This document shows positions 44,986 through 56,529 of a DNA stretch of 64,000 bases, piece after piece; the stretch's first letter is position 1; every line of letters begins with the position of its first letter. The translations under genes and the position numbers were made by a program. A model generated the notes under the pieces. It did no database searches. It saw nothing but the letters and a program-made list of their open reading frames with translations, and was not told the DNA's origin. The DNA comes from Lunularia cruciata (Eukaryota; Streptophyta; Marchantiopsida; Lunulariales; Lunulariaceae): positions 29,207,465-29,271,464 of the forward strand of contig OX419762.1 in the NCBI GenBank assembly GCA_948567375.1, read 5' to 3'.

Positions 44986-47900
44986 TGTGGTACCCACAAT
45001 TTGTTATTTTGGATAGTTTTAGGAAAATTTGAAGAAGAAGTATGTGGATAGAGCCTAAAGAGTGCTAACCAGGGAAGAAATAAGAAGAAGCAGGAGTTTT
45101 AAGTAAAACCCAAAGTTGACCTCGCGTCAAGACCCCAAGACCCAAAGACACAAAGGCAAAGATGAATAAGGAGACACTTTGTATCATACGGTATGAGCGG
45201 ATCCAAAGAATCTGCAACAAACTTCTTTGCAGTCAGCCCAATCAAGAAAGTATGCGGGAAGAAAGTAATGACCTTGAGATCAAGAACTTCTTGATAGTGA
45301 CAGGAAACAATTTCACCAAATCAAGGACTAGAGAGGAGGAGCAATTGAAGAATGACCAATCGCAGAAAGACTATAAAATTACAAGTTGTGCGAGTAAGTA
45401 GAGCAATGTCCAGTCAATACCTGGTTCCTATTCAAAGTCGACCCGAAGTAATGCAAATTGCAAATCAGCAGGAAGAGGAGTGGGTTAGGATCTCAGGAAC
45501 AATCTTCCACAAGAAGAAGGTGAGGAAGCACACAATGACCCTAAAATTAAGTAAGCAGAGTGCGGTGAGGGGGCTTGCAATTTGTAGATTAGAAGTGATA
45601 GCACGGATCAAAGTCTTGATGAGACTTTGTATCACGTTCCTGGCCTAGAATTGGAACTTCAATTTTCCAGGTTTCATGGTAGAAATTGCAGCAATTAATT
45701 GCAAGGATGGACCGAAGCACAAGGGGAAGAGAGGGAATCCCACTTGATGGATGGAGGCAGATTGGATAGTAGTTTTGGGAAGAGAGGTAGGAGAGGTAGG
45801 AAGGAGATTGCCTCCTAAGTGAGGAAGTTGTTTGATCAACCTCACACTAAGAATGGGTACAAGGTGGACAATTATAGAGACCCCAAGTGGAGAGGGATAG
45901 TAAGCGCAATGATGGCAATGTTCAAGCCAGAGCGAACCACCTATGTTATTATGCAACAGGTGGTGTTCTTTCACCAAATGTTTGTAGGGGAGATAGTAGA
46001 TTGGGCAAAATGTCTGCATCAAAGAGTGGGGCAGATGATTTCGGGATGGAGAATGGATATGCCACCACATTATTTTGTGCCCTTTGCAGTGCATTTTTTT
46101 TTTGGTTTGAACTTGCTGACTTTGGAAGAACAAAATTGAATGCGCTCGCACTTTCATCCGGATTTGCAAAAGGAGGCAGATGTAGATGAGCAATATTATA
46201 TGGAGAGGGTGCAAGATGGGGATGAGTACTACAAGAAGAGTGTGAAGGAGAAAATTGTAGCAATTGACCTTCCCAAAGCTAGAAAGAGAGCCAAGCCTGA
46301 GAATTGTGTTGCGACAATCCAGCACTAGAAAGTTCCAAAGCTGAACCCAACGGCGGTGGTAGTGAAGGCGAAGGAAGCCACGCCGGAAGCAAAAGACGAG
46401 TTGAAAGGAGAAACTAGATCAAAGGAAGGAATGTCAAGAGAAGAAGAAGAGTTCACGCTAAGGAGTGAAGAATCAAGCAGTGGAAGCAAAGGCAAAGCGG
46501 AAGTACAGCAAACGTGACAGCCAATGATCAAGGCAGGAAAGCCGAGTCTTGAGGTTTCCATGGTTGAACGAGGAAGTGAGAGGAAGAAGGTAGAGAAAGT
46601 CGTGGCACAACCCTAGACTGCCAAGTGTAAGAATGAAATGCCTGCAGCTGAAGTGGGGCCCAGTAAAGTTACTCTTGAAGGTGGAGAAAGTTCAGAGGAA
46701 GAAAATTTGAAGGTACAAAGATCATGACTTCGAGGCAAGGTGCAAGAAGTAGAGTGGTCAGAACCCAAAGGCCGAGCTGGTGGTGCAAGGTGCAAAGGAG
46801 TGGATTATTTGTTAAAGTAGTTTGTCCACTGTTGATGTTGCTACAAGAGAAGAAGATGGAGATGGTGAGTGCCAATCTTGAGGTGCTTGATGAACTGGCA
46901 ATAGTGAAGACTTAGAGTGCGGAAACCTCGTTGTTGCAAAGTAAATTGACGAGGGTGGAGATGGAAGTCAAAGAACTTTGGGTTGAGGAGGTTCTTTAGA
47001 GTAAGCACTTTGAGGTGACAAGGAAAGAGTTAGTCATGAGTTGCAAGGAGGCAAAGGAAATGAATGCGTTGGTTGCAGTGTTGAAAGGGGAAATTTTAGA
47101 TGCGCATGAAGAGTTAATTCACTCAAGAGCAAGTACCGCGGTGATGGAGCAAGAGTTAGAGAGTCTCAAGAAAGGAGTAGAGAAAGATCAAGCTTGGCAA
47201 CGAGAGTTAGCAAAGCGCAGTAGAGAAGAAGATCGGTTGCAAGGGTTGATGCGGGAGGCAGAGGAGCAAATCCTTATGAATTGAAGGGAGAAGGAGGCAT
47301 TGAAGGCTGAATTTGAAGACGAGCTCTAGATGTATTGCATTGAATTGGAGGAAGAAGGAAGAAAGAGAAGCTTATGGTTGTAGGAGAAGATGATGAGGTA
47401 GAAGGAGTCATCAATGAAATCAAGGTGATGCTAAGCACGGAAGTTGAAGGTAAACTCAAAGAGGTGAGATTGCATGAGCTGAAGTAATTAGTGCAGGAGA
47501 AGCACAAGAGGAAAGCAAAGGACACAGAATTGAATAATCTATTGATTTGTCTGCGGGATCGTGTAGATAGGAAGATGTTAGAGGTGGGAGACAATGTGTG
47601 TCTCAAGCTAGATCTTGTTAGAATAGAGTAAGCTAAACTTTGTAATGAGGTACAAGAAGTACAAAGACCCGATGCTGTAGAAGTAGGAATACAAGTGTCT
47701 TCGGAGTTGTTCTTTGAAACCTTAAAGAAAAGTGGGTCAAGAGATAAAGAGTTGGAACAATTACCTGAGACCTCCATTGTAGTTTGTAGTGAAGAAATTA
47801 TAAAAAAAGAAGAGTTAAGAGTAGGATTAGATAGACCCAAGGATGGTGAAATTATAGAGGGATCATCGGTTTTGAATGCCAAAGTCAAGGTTGACATCAG

Positions 47901-48704
47901 AACGGAGTAGTAACAGATTTGAGATTTGAAGAGGTAGATATGAAGAGGTGCATTGTCATTTTGGATCTGCAGGTTTGTAGAGTTGTTATAGAATGGTATT
48001 TTTGTTAGTAACTGTCAATTGTTTCACTATTTAAAGGTGGCATTTTTGCAATGAACTGTTGTTCAATATTCATATTTTTTAAAATAGATAAAGCAAAGTG
48101 CTGATTCAGTGCTTGTCGCTTGAGCTTAATTTCAAGTATCAACTATGTGTCTATGTCTGTGAGTGTTGGGAGAATTTTGAAGTGCAAATCAGTGTGCTTG
48201 GTGGATGTTGGATTCCGTAGCCTTGATCTTCATCCTGTGTGTTTGATCTTGAGTGAGGTGCAATCGGAGCAATGCCTTGATAAATCTAAGAGGAATTGTA
48301 GTGTTGGTAGTATTCTGCATTTAGGAGTGCAATCAAAGTTGATGTGAAGCAATTTTGATCAAAGAAGTTGTGCCTTCAGTGGAGGGGTGCAACATAATTC
48401 TGAGGTGAAGTTGTTTTACAATGAAGTGCCGTCTTCAAGAGAATTTGAATCATCACAATCAAGATTTGTTTGGACAGAATTTGCTATGTTGTGATTAAAG
48501 AGTGTGCATTCATGACAAGTTGTCAAGATTGTGAGCTTGTTACTCTCTTCTGGGTGTAGATGCTACCTAAGAGGTTAAAGAAGAACCCAAGAAGAACTAA
48601 ATTGTTACTTAGCTTTGTATTTGGACATTTTTGACCAGTATCTCTAGGGGAACAAATTTTACTTACCTGATTACCGCAAAAGTGATATTTGCCAGGTTGT
48701 CACA
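44986..48704 (+). mobile_element. Element X: 3.7-kb insertion with TG...CA ends and 5-bp duplication, no LTR pair
   Basis: The left end is TGTGGTACCC and the right end GGTTGTCACA. The bases GCAAG occur directly outside both ends (44,981-44,985 and 48,705-48,709). The unoccupied site is visible in the related A1 copy ('ggagcaagaagag' near 5,968) and in A3 ('gaggagcaagaaagg'), each with a single GCAAG. The 5-bp duplication and TG/CA ends point to a retroviral-type integrase. I find no repeat of the first 150 bp near the right end, so this is either a solo copy of a very long LTR or an unusual non-autonomous element. Confidence 0.75.
45130..47910 (+). pseudogene. Decayed coiled-coil protein gene carried by element X
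   Basis: The best frame, from 45,819, encodes a globular part (RDPKWRGIVSAMMAMFKPER, VGEIVDWAKCLHQRVGQMIS, PPHYFVPFAVHFFF). It stays in one frame to 46,728 with stops at 46,137, 46,326, 46,515, 46,611 and 46,726, several one transition away from CAG or CGA codons. The second part is Glu/Lys-rich (EATPEAKDELKGETRSKEGM). After a frame change a long coiled coil follows (47,015-47,284: ASTAVMEQELESLKKGVEKD), with another piece at 47,695-47,910. I do not recognise the family. The globular part has a loose resemblance to plant transposon-associated proteins of the Transposase_32 type, which is only a guess. Confidence 0.5.
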
Positions 48705-49300
48705 GCAAGATATGGGACCGAAAAAATATCATGAACTAAGGCCTCTTAACTATAAATGAAAAAAAGGGAAAAAATCCAATATCTACTTATTGGGTTGTTA
48801 TAAGTGACTTTTGTGATTGGAAAGAGAGTACACTAATTATTGTGATGTGTATTTATAAATATATAAAGCTTATTTCCTAAGATATAGTTGACATGTTTAG
48901 TTTGACCATATATTTGGGAGTGATCCATAACGAATATGGCCAATTGGTACCTAAAATCTTGAACAATACTTGCCAAGACTTACTCATGAACCATAGATTG
49001 TAATCAAATATGAGTACTCTCACTGCCATGGTGGAAAAATATAGTGTCAAAGTAGAGCTTGGCCAAGAAGGTGTATTTATTTTGTCAATTATCAGAGCTA
49101 AGTGGATTTGCTTACTCAATCTATCTATAAAACAGCAATAATAGCTTTGTGCAATGAAAGGAAGAGACATGATGAGATCCAAGCTCACATAATCTACATT
49201 GTGAGGTATGGATGGCAATAGTTGGAGAAGATTAGTAGACTTTATTGAATTTAATGCCTTTTTTTTGGTAGCTTTACACAAACACTTACATAAACATCTT

Positions 49301-50199
49301 GAGCTTGTTTAGAAAACTATAAAATCTATAATTTTATACTTATTAATAAAATTATTTTATAAATTATTATCATACTTTATTCCTTACATATGATCTATTA
49401 TCAAATCATTTAAGTTTGAAAATTTTTGAACTATTTAAGTGTCTTTTGCAAAAATATTTCTTTTGACAAGGCTACCTTAATAATAGGGAGGTCAGTCATA
49501 TGAATTCTTTGACTTCCCCATATATTTTTGACAATAATATTTATCTTTTCTCCTTTTGCATATAATGAAAAAAATTTGCATATAAAAAATTGTGTTCTTT
49601 ATACTTGACCTTTGGTTATTTAACTTTTAAGGATAAAAAATATAGTTCTTTGTGTTGACTTCAACATATGCACATGTTAATAGCTCTTCAAAAGCCCACA
49701 AGGGAAAAGATTTTACCCTAGCATTTGTTTGAGCTATATCAAGGACAAAATAAGAAATTATATTGAAGGTACCACTCTAAAGAAGTTGATATCTCTTGAT
49801 CAGATCACTTAAATTCCATGGTAAGAGGACGTTGAACCTACTAGAGGTATGGACATATGATGGTATAATCTTGTTGGTGACATAAAGAATAATTAGGCAA
49901 CTGAATCCATTATAATATTTCCTTGTGAAGGTAGCTCTTTGAACATATTTAGTATTATCCATGATACTATTATATCCTATTATTTGCATCAAGTTAACCA
50001 TATTTTAACCTTGATAAAAAATTCACTATTAAACATGAAAACAAGCAATAGTTTTACTTTCTTCTTCTCTTCTAAAAGCAAAAGAAAAATCAATAGAAAA
50101 CCACTTCTATATCATAAAGATATTGACAAAAATCAATTATAAAGTTTTATCATAATTGATTTCAGGTGATGTAGTATAACATTGTTGAGGAGCAAACTC
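49301..50199. other. AT-rich spacer, no gene seen
   Basis: Short frames near 49,777-50,142 on both strands are low-complexity and show no motif. Confidence 0.5.
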
Positions 50200-51720
50200 A
50201 ATACCAAGGCTTACAAAGTGCTTTGTCCAAACTTATGAACTCAGTAGATGAGAAGAAGATAGTCTTAAATACTTCAACATGATTTGAGATAAGGAGGTAT
50301 GTGCTTCTTGTGATTAAGCTAAGCAACAGGTTAGATCATACAAAGCATCTACTTGATAATTCTTGTATCATAATTTGAACATTGTGCCACTTTGCCCACA
50401 ACAAAGGCAACATTTGGCCTTGTCTCTATCATGATGTACATAAGGCTTCCATGTATTAGAACTTCACTTCTCCTTTCTTGTCCTTGTTCTTTCTTAGTTT
50501 TAGTGAAACATCTATTGGAGTGTTCATTGCTTGGCAATTGCTTGTCTTGAACAATTCAACCAATTGCTTCACATAAGTGACCTGGTTGATCTTGATTGAA
50601 CATTGTGGATATCATGAAAAAGCAACTTGGATCATTGATCATCACTTCAAACTATTCCATGAGGTACTTCATGGTGAAAGCAATGCTTCTCTTCTTTTTG
50701 GCTTAGAGTAGCACATCATCTACCTATAGTTCCAACAAGATATAGGTGTTATGATTGTTGTTCATGTAGATATATGGATCCAACTTCATTCTCTTTAGCA
50801 AAAACTTCTTTAAGAATGCACTCAATTTCTAGTTCAAAGATCTTGGTGCTTATTTTAGCCCATACAAGACCTTGAGCAACTTGCACACTTTGGCAATACT
50901 ATCCTTGAATCTCTTCAATTATTTTTTGTACAACTCCTTGTTGATATCTTCATAAAGAAAAGTGTTCTTGATGTCAAAGCATGCAAGTTTAAGTTCCACT
51001 ACAATTCTGATGGCCAAGATGTGGCATACTATGTCCTTGTTGATCACAAGTTCAAATTTCTCTTAGTAATCATTTCTATAATATTAAGTGAAGCCTTTTA
51101 CCACAAGTTGTGCTTTGAACCTTGCAGTAGTTCTATTTGGATCCTTTGTCATATGGTACACCCAATGAAAATCATGGCATTTTAACTTGGTGGGAATACT
51201 ACTAGCTTGTACATAACAGTCTTCTGCAACAATAACATTTCCTCCTCTATTGCATGCTTCCTATTATAACTCTTCTCTAAGAGTATTACATCCTTTGTAA
51301 CTTGCAAGTTCTCCTACAACCAAGAACAATCATTGATTTAACCAAAGTAGCAAGCATGTTTAATTTCTCATACACCTTGTTCTTTGAACTATAAGATGTC
51401 TAGTTTTCTTTGGTTTTGGTTTGGTTTGGTTAAACTACTCTTCTAGTTTTGCAACTTTGTCTTTGTTGCTACACTATTTTTGTAGCTTCTAGTAGGATGT
51501 AAAACCTCTTTAGTATAGGACTTGGTTTCATCAAAGTATGAAATTGGATATCTTGATGGGTAGTCACATCTCAAATTCCTTCTATCCATATGCGGAAGTT
51601 GTTTGTAGTGCAAGAATAGCCAACAAACCCAAGCTCTTCCATTGTGTTTTCTATCTTCCATCTTAGTTGCATTAGGACATGGATAAAAACTTTAGTCCCA
51701 CGAGCTTGCAACTGTGCAAC
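50200..51720 (-). pseudogene. Ty1/copia integrase end and reverse transcriptase relic
   Basis: From high to low coordinate the minus strand encodes the integrase-RT link (ELGFVGYSCTTNNFRIWIEG), an RT region with KLACFDIKNTFLYEDI, LYGLK and NTYILLEL-stop-VDDVLL near 50,713-50,755, where the catalytic YVDD has become stop-VDD. The RT end is at 50,349-50,537 (GSLMYIMIETRPNVAFVVGK). Frames change many times. Protease, gag and LTRs were not found. Confidence 0.82.
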
Positions 51721-53396
51721 ATCTAGCTTCTTTTGAGTCTAGAGTTTATGGGAAGTCTTGTTGTAGTTCTATCTCTTAATTTGGTTGAAGGTATATGTAA
51801 GTGCTCACGGCCTTTATCCATAGACTCTTTCATGCTATTTGCAGCATCACATCTAGTTTGCTTGGACTTTGGAACAGTAGTGTTGGTAGTTACCCATAGA
51901 CTACTCATTGAGTGACAGATCAAGTATTGATCCAATGTGTGATTCGAGTTGTGTGAAAAAATTGATTATATCAAAGACATGAGGTCAAGGAGAAATTAGG
52001 TGCAAGAATTGAGAGTGTTGGTGATATCTCCAAGGCTTGCTGATTGCTGGTAGCTCAATTAGAGTTCAAATTTTCCCTAGTGTGCAGAAACTCTTTCAAT
52101 AGATGCAGATTTGGCAATGAGACAGACGGTGTGCAGAAATGCTAGCTAAATTTGGAGCAAAAAGAAGCAATTTTCAAGAGGTGGTTGTTATTTTGAGCTA
52201 AGGAGGTGAAAGCAAGACCAATTTGGTGCAAGTTGAGCTCAAAAAGTAAAATTGAAGGTGGAGTTGGAAACCCATCCTTGTGAATTTGTGGTTTGGAGAA
52301 CCTTGTCTTTTCAATTTGGCTTGAGTGGAGAGTTAGTGGAGGATTTAGCAGTTAGCCAACTTTAATGATTTATGTTAGATTTTTGCTAGATTTTACGTCA
52401 GATTTTGGCCAGATTGGGAGGAGTTTTGCCTAATTTGGAGAGGGTTCAAAGTGGGAGATTTTGGCTTGAGTTGGAGGGTCTTGGCCAGATTTTGAGGATT
52501 TTTGGTAGATTTGGAGAGGCTTTGAGGCATAGGGCTATGAAAGCCTATATGCTGTCATGAGGCTAGCTAGTTAGAGTAGATTTTGGTCATTGTTGGCAAA
52601 ATCTACACACCTTGCTAGATTGTGTGTAACAAGTTTGACCTCTAGATCTTTGGTTTCTAGACTAATGCCCTAGCCAAGTGGTCCATCCTCACTTGTTGTT
52701 CTAATGGTTGTTGCATTATTATCTAGACACTTGTAGCTTTGGCTAGGAGAGACAGTTCGATCTCATTCTTGGTGATCCTAATAGCTTAGGAAGTAGATAA
52801 CTCCTATTATATCAAATGTCAAATGGTGACAGAGTCAGTCCAATGTTGATTTATGAGATGGAGTGTTTTTGTTTAGATTTCTTATGATTGGACCTCCTCC
52901 ATTATCTACTTCTTATTTTTGCACCATGTTTGTGTGAGGTGCCCTGACTTTAGAGCATTGGTGCTTTGGTGTGCTCTCAATAGTGAAGCTAGAGTGAAAA
53001 CTAGTCATACTAGCTATGTTCTCTTTGGTGAGGTAGGAAATGATGACCTGCAAATCATGAGAGTGGATGTTGTGATGGCAAGTTATAGATTGTCCTTTCC
53101 TTTAGTGTAGTTGTCATAGTTAGAGCTAAATTAGTGGGTGATATTTGGTTGGTACATTGGTACTTGGTAGTGTTGGCACTTGGTGGGGTACTTGTGGTGG
53201 TTACGATTAGGGGTACTTTGTCATGATGGAGTTCTTTGGAGATTTTAGAGGAGATAGTGCTGCAATACGCATTGGGTTTACTCAAAGTTGCACTTGGTAT
53301 CAATCTGTATCTTAGGTTCCAATTTGGGAAGAGATTGACTTTGAATTGGAGTTTGATACAAGAGCTTATTCAGTTGAGAGTGCAATTGGTATGTCT
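51721..53396. other. No gene recognised; degenerate short repeats
   Basis: From 52,370 to 52,520 variants of 'ttttggccagattt' and 'gatttggagagg' recur every 20-40 bp. From 53,130 to 53,200 'ggtacttg' and 'cacttggt' words recur. No frame longer than 82 codons and no motif. Confidence 0.45.
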
Positions 53397-53823
53397 TGTA
53401 ACACCCATTTGTGCATGTGTGTGGTATTGTGATATTTAGCTTAATATTACAAGTACTTGAGAGATATTATTTATATAGAGATAAAGGATGGTTCTAGATT
53501 AGTCATGATTAGCTAAAGTTAGTCATAACTAAGATAGAGGGGACCTTACTTTAGAGGAAGTGGAAAAGATGAGCACCACTATTTTGGATTCTAGTGTGTT
53601 GACTTGGTATTATTCCTAGGTGTTTGGCTTTGAGGAACGAGTTGAGAACTCTTGGGCTTGCAAGCCTTTTTGTTTTGGATTCTTCTATAGTCCAAGGATA
53701 GCCCATGTGAAGGAATCCTTGACTTAGTGGTAGGGTCAAGATAAGATCACATGCTTAGGGGAATTTTCCCATGTGAATGGATATTCCTTTTTACTTTTTC
53801 ACTTTACTTGACTTTTAGCCTAG
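53397..53823 (+). repeat. Family B 5' LTR, first ~427 bp
   Basis: It starts TGTAACACCCATTTGTGC and matches 55,829-56,255 almost exactly, up to 'gacttttagcctag', where the 3' LTR continues with 'taacttgagttac' but this copy jumps to pol. A TATA-like 'tatttatatagag' lies about 70 bp in, in both copies. Confidence 0.9.
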
Positions 53824-53864
53824 ACCTAGACCTTCCATTCCCTTCAAGCTTGACCAAGTTATGC

Positions 53865-55760
53865 TAATTCTTGGGCATGGTTGGATACTATAGGAGATTC
53901 ATCTTCTCATTTTCCAACAAGGCTTATGCATTGACCATCTACATGAAGAAGGGTGTAGATTACATGGTGATTTTGGAGGACAAGGAGGCTCTCAAAGCTT
54001 TTGAGGAGCTCAAGCAATCCCTTGTTGTAGCTCCAATTCTTGCTAAACCTGATTGGAGTAAACCTTTCATCCTCTACACTAATGCTTCTTATGTAGCTAT
54101 AGGATGCACTCTTAGTCAATTAGACCAAGATGGGCATGATCATCCAATAGCTTATGCTAGTAGGCAGATGGTTTCAGCAGAGAAGAACGACTCAGTCACG
54201 GAGAGAGAAGGGTTGGCAGTGATCTTTGGTCTCAAGAAGTTTAGACACTACTTGATTGGAGGGAAAGCCACCATTGTCACAGATCACAAGGCTTTGAAGT
54301 ACATCTTCAACAAGCCTAATGTTGAAGGGAGATTAGCAAGGTGGATGATACTCTTGTCTGAGTATGACTACACCATTGAGGATAGGCCAGGAAAGAAACA
54401 TGCAAATGTTGATTTGTTATCTAGGGCCTATGATCATGATGGAGATGAGCCAATGGATGATTCCTTCCCAGATGAGGAGCTCATGACAATCTCAATCACT
54501 CAAGAGGTTCCAATGGAGTACAAGGAGATTGTGGATTTTGTGACAAGAGGTAACTATCCAAAAGGGATGCATGCTAGGGAGAGGAAGGCCCTTGCAACAA
54601 GATCTAGACCTTACAAAATGGTGGAGGATATTCTTTTTCACCAAGGAGCAGATGGTCTACTTCAAAGAGTAGTGAGTAAGGAAGAGTCTATCTTACTCAA
54701 AAAGGAGTTTCATGAACGTTTAGTGTGTGGAGGACACTTTGCAGGAAAGGTGACTACTTTCAAGATTCTAGATGTAGGTTACCATTGGAGAGGAATTTTC
54801 AAGGATTGTCTTGATTATTTCAAAACTTGTCATGTTTGTCAAGCTTTTGCTAGAAAGTCTACATCCACTCTACTACTTAGATCAATTCCATTGCTAGGAC
54901 CTTTTGAGAAGTGAGAAATTGATTTTGTAGGTCCTCTCAATAGAACCCCAAGGAACAATCGGTATATTGTGGTAGTCACTGATTATCTTACCAAGTGGGT
55001 TGAGGTTATACCATTGAGGGACAAGAACAAAGATGAAGTTGGTAAATTTCTTTATGAATCCATTATCACTAGATTTGGATGCCCTTTGGAGTTGATTTCT
55101 CATAGAGGAGGAGAGTTTACATGAAGCATTACTATTAGCTACGACATTTCTCTATCACACATAGAGTAACTACATCCTATAAGCCAAATTCCAATGGCTT
55201 GGCAGAGAGAACCAATCAGACCTTGTGCATGATGTTGGCCAAAGATGCAGAAATGGAGGGGGCTAAACATCATTGGGACAAGAGGATTCATGTAGTTTTG
55301 TGGGAGTATAGGACAACCATGAAGACTTCCACTGTATATTCTCCATTTCAGTTGGTATATAGTATTGAGTCTACCCTACCTATTCACTTTGATCTTCCTA
55401 CCTTCCAAATCATTCATAGGAGATTGAAGAAAGCACAAGGAGGTGATGCAAAGAAGTCAAGGAAGGAACAACTCATGGAGTTGGAAGAGGCAAGAGCAGT
55501 TGCTATGGTTCGAGTGGAGCAAGCCCAAAGGAAACAAAAGGAGAGCTATGACAACAGGCAAGGCAAGAAGAAGGTGGAGCCTTTCAAAGAAGGTGATTGG
55601 GTAATGTTGTTTGATTCCATTCGATTCAAGAGAGTGGAAAATAAGTTTTTGCCTAAGTACTTTGGACCTTTCATAGTGGAGAAGGTGTAGGGCAATTGCA
55701 CCTATGATCTCAAGGAGTTGGGAGGAAGATACTTTGATAGGATTAACCATGATAAGTTGA
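53865..55760 (+). pseudogene. Family B RT end, RNase H and integrase
   Basis: The 347-residue frame begins at GMVGYYRRFI of RT. RNase H reads FILYTNASYVAIGCTLSQ (catalytic Asp now Asn), REGLAVIFGLKKFRHYLIGG, TDHKALKYIF and NVDLLSRAYD. The integrase zinc module is complete (HERLVCGGH...CHVCQ). A TGG-to-TGA stop follows at 54,912. The core continues with IDFVGPL and LELISHRGGEF (second Asp now His); a frameshift near 55,120 leads to GLAERTNQTL with its Glu, and the C-terminus to about 55,690 (KEGDWVMLFDS, KYFGPFIVEKV). No chromodomain is present, unlike family A. Confidence 0.9.
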
Positions 55761-55817
55761 AGATGTATTATAGAAGGTAGAGAGACCTTCACTTTGAGGA
55801 CAAAGTGAAAACTTAGT

Positions 55818-55828
55818 CCGGGGGTAAA
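55818..55828 (+). promoter_or_regulatory. Family B polypurine tract
   Basis: CCGGGGGTAAA lies directly before the 3' LTR, the position of the plus-strand primer in LTR elements. Confidence 0.75.
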
Positions 55829-56510
55829 TGTAACACCCATCTTTGCATGTGTGTGGTATTGTGATATTTAGCTTAGTATTATAAGTACTTGAGAGATATT
55901 ATTTATATAGAGATAAAGGATGGTTCTACATTAGTCATGATTAGCTAAAGTTAGTCATAACTAAGATAGAGGGGACCTTACTTTAGAGGAAGTGGAAAAG
56001 ATGAGCACCACTATTTTGGATTCTAGTGTGTTGACTTGGTATTATTCCTAGGTGTTTGGCTTTGAGGAAAGAGTTGAGAACTCTTGGGCTCGCAAGCCTT
56101 TTTGTTTTGGATTCTTCTATAGTCCAAGGATAGCCCATGTGAAGGAATCCTTGACTTAGTGGTTGGGTCAAGATAAGATCACATGCTTAGGGGAATTTGC
56201 CCATGTGAATGGATATTCCTTTTTACTTTTTCACTTTACTTGACTTTTAGCCTAGTAACTTGAGTTACTCCAGTAATTAGTAACTTTGGTACGTAGCTAT
56301 TTCATAAGTATATAAACAAGGGGTGAGGAGGTTTCATTTGCAACTATCTCTCTCTCTCATTGAGTTCTCTAGTGAGCAATGTCTTGAGTCTTGGAGTGTT
56401 AACCTTGGAGGAGTATGATGGAGTTGGGGTTCCATGCCTTCTTAGTCCATGGTGCGCTTCCATAATAGCCATCAGAATTTCATCCCGAGTGAAAGACAGG
56501 CCGGCTCACA
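55829..56510 (+). repeat. Family B 3' LTR (682 bp), best reference copy
   Basis: It runs from TGTAACACCC to GGCCGGCTCACA. Internal landmarks are 'gtaacttgagttac', 'ctctctctctcattgag' and 'aggagtatgatggagttgg'. Confidence 0.92.
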
Positions 56511-56529
56511 ATCCTCACTGTTGTTGTGG

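Larger units (their letters stand above)
44160..49300 (-). mobile_element. Ancient family A-like relic, split by element X
   Basis: Left part (44,160-44,985): the minus strand aligns base by base with the A1/A3 integrase C-terminus and chromodomain region; for example 'aacttcatactcttcatg' matches 'aacttcatactcctcatg' in A3. Right part (48,705-49,300): 'gaaaaaaagggaaaaaatcc' aligns with A1 near 6,010, and the 48,877-49,281 frame encodes VSLDLIMSLP, IDRLSKQIHLAL and LIFDYN of the integrase core. The two parts are contiguous in A1 and A3, so element X interrupts one old element. Confidence 0.8.
53397..56510 (+). mobile_element. Internally deleted family B Ty3/gypsy element
   Basis: A partial 5' LTR (53,397-~53,823) is joined directly to the late RT region of pol, followed by RNase H, integrase, a polypurine tract and a full 3' LTR (55,829-56,510). 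The shared LTR parts differ at only a handful of positions over about 425 bp, so the copy is young compared with other B copies. The rest of the 5' LTR, gag, protease and most of RT are missing. Flanking bases (TGTCT before, ATCCT after) do not form a clear duplication. Confidence 0.88.

Noticed and set aside
45645-46325. 226-codon minus-strand frame rich in Leu, His and Ile
   Set aside because: It lies opposite the element X protein frame, has no motif and is explained as its shadow.
47274-47897. 207-codon Ser-rich frame on the minus strand
   Set aside because: It is the mirror image of the Glu/Lys-rich coiled coil on the plus strand; low-complexity antisense frames stay open by composition.
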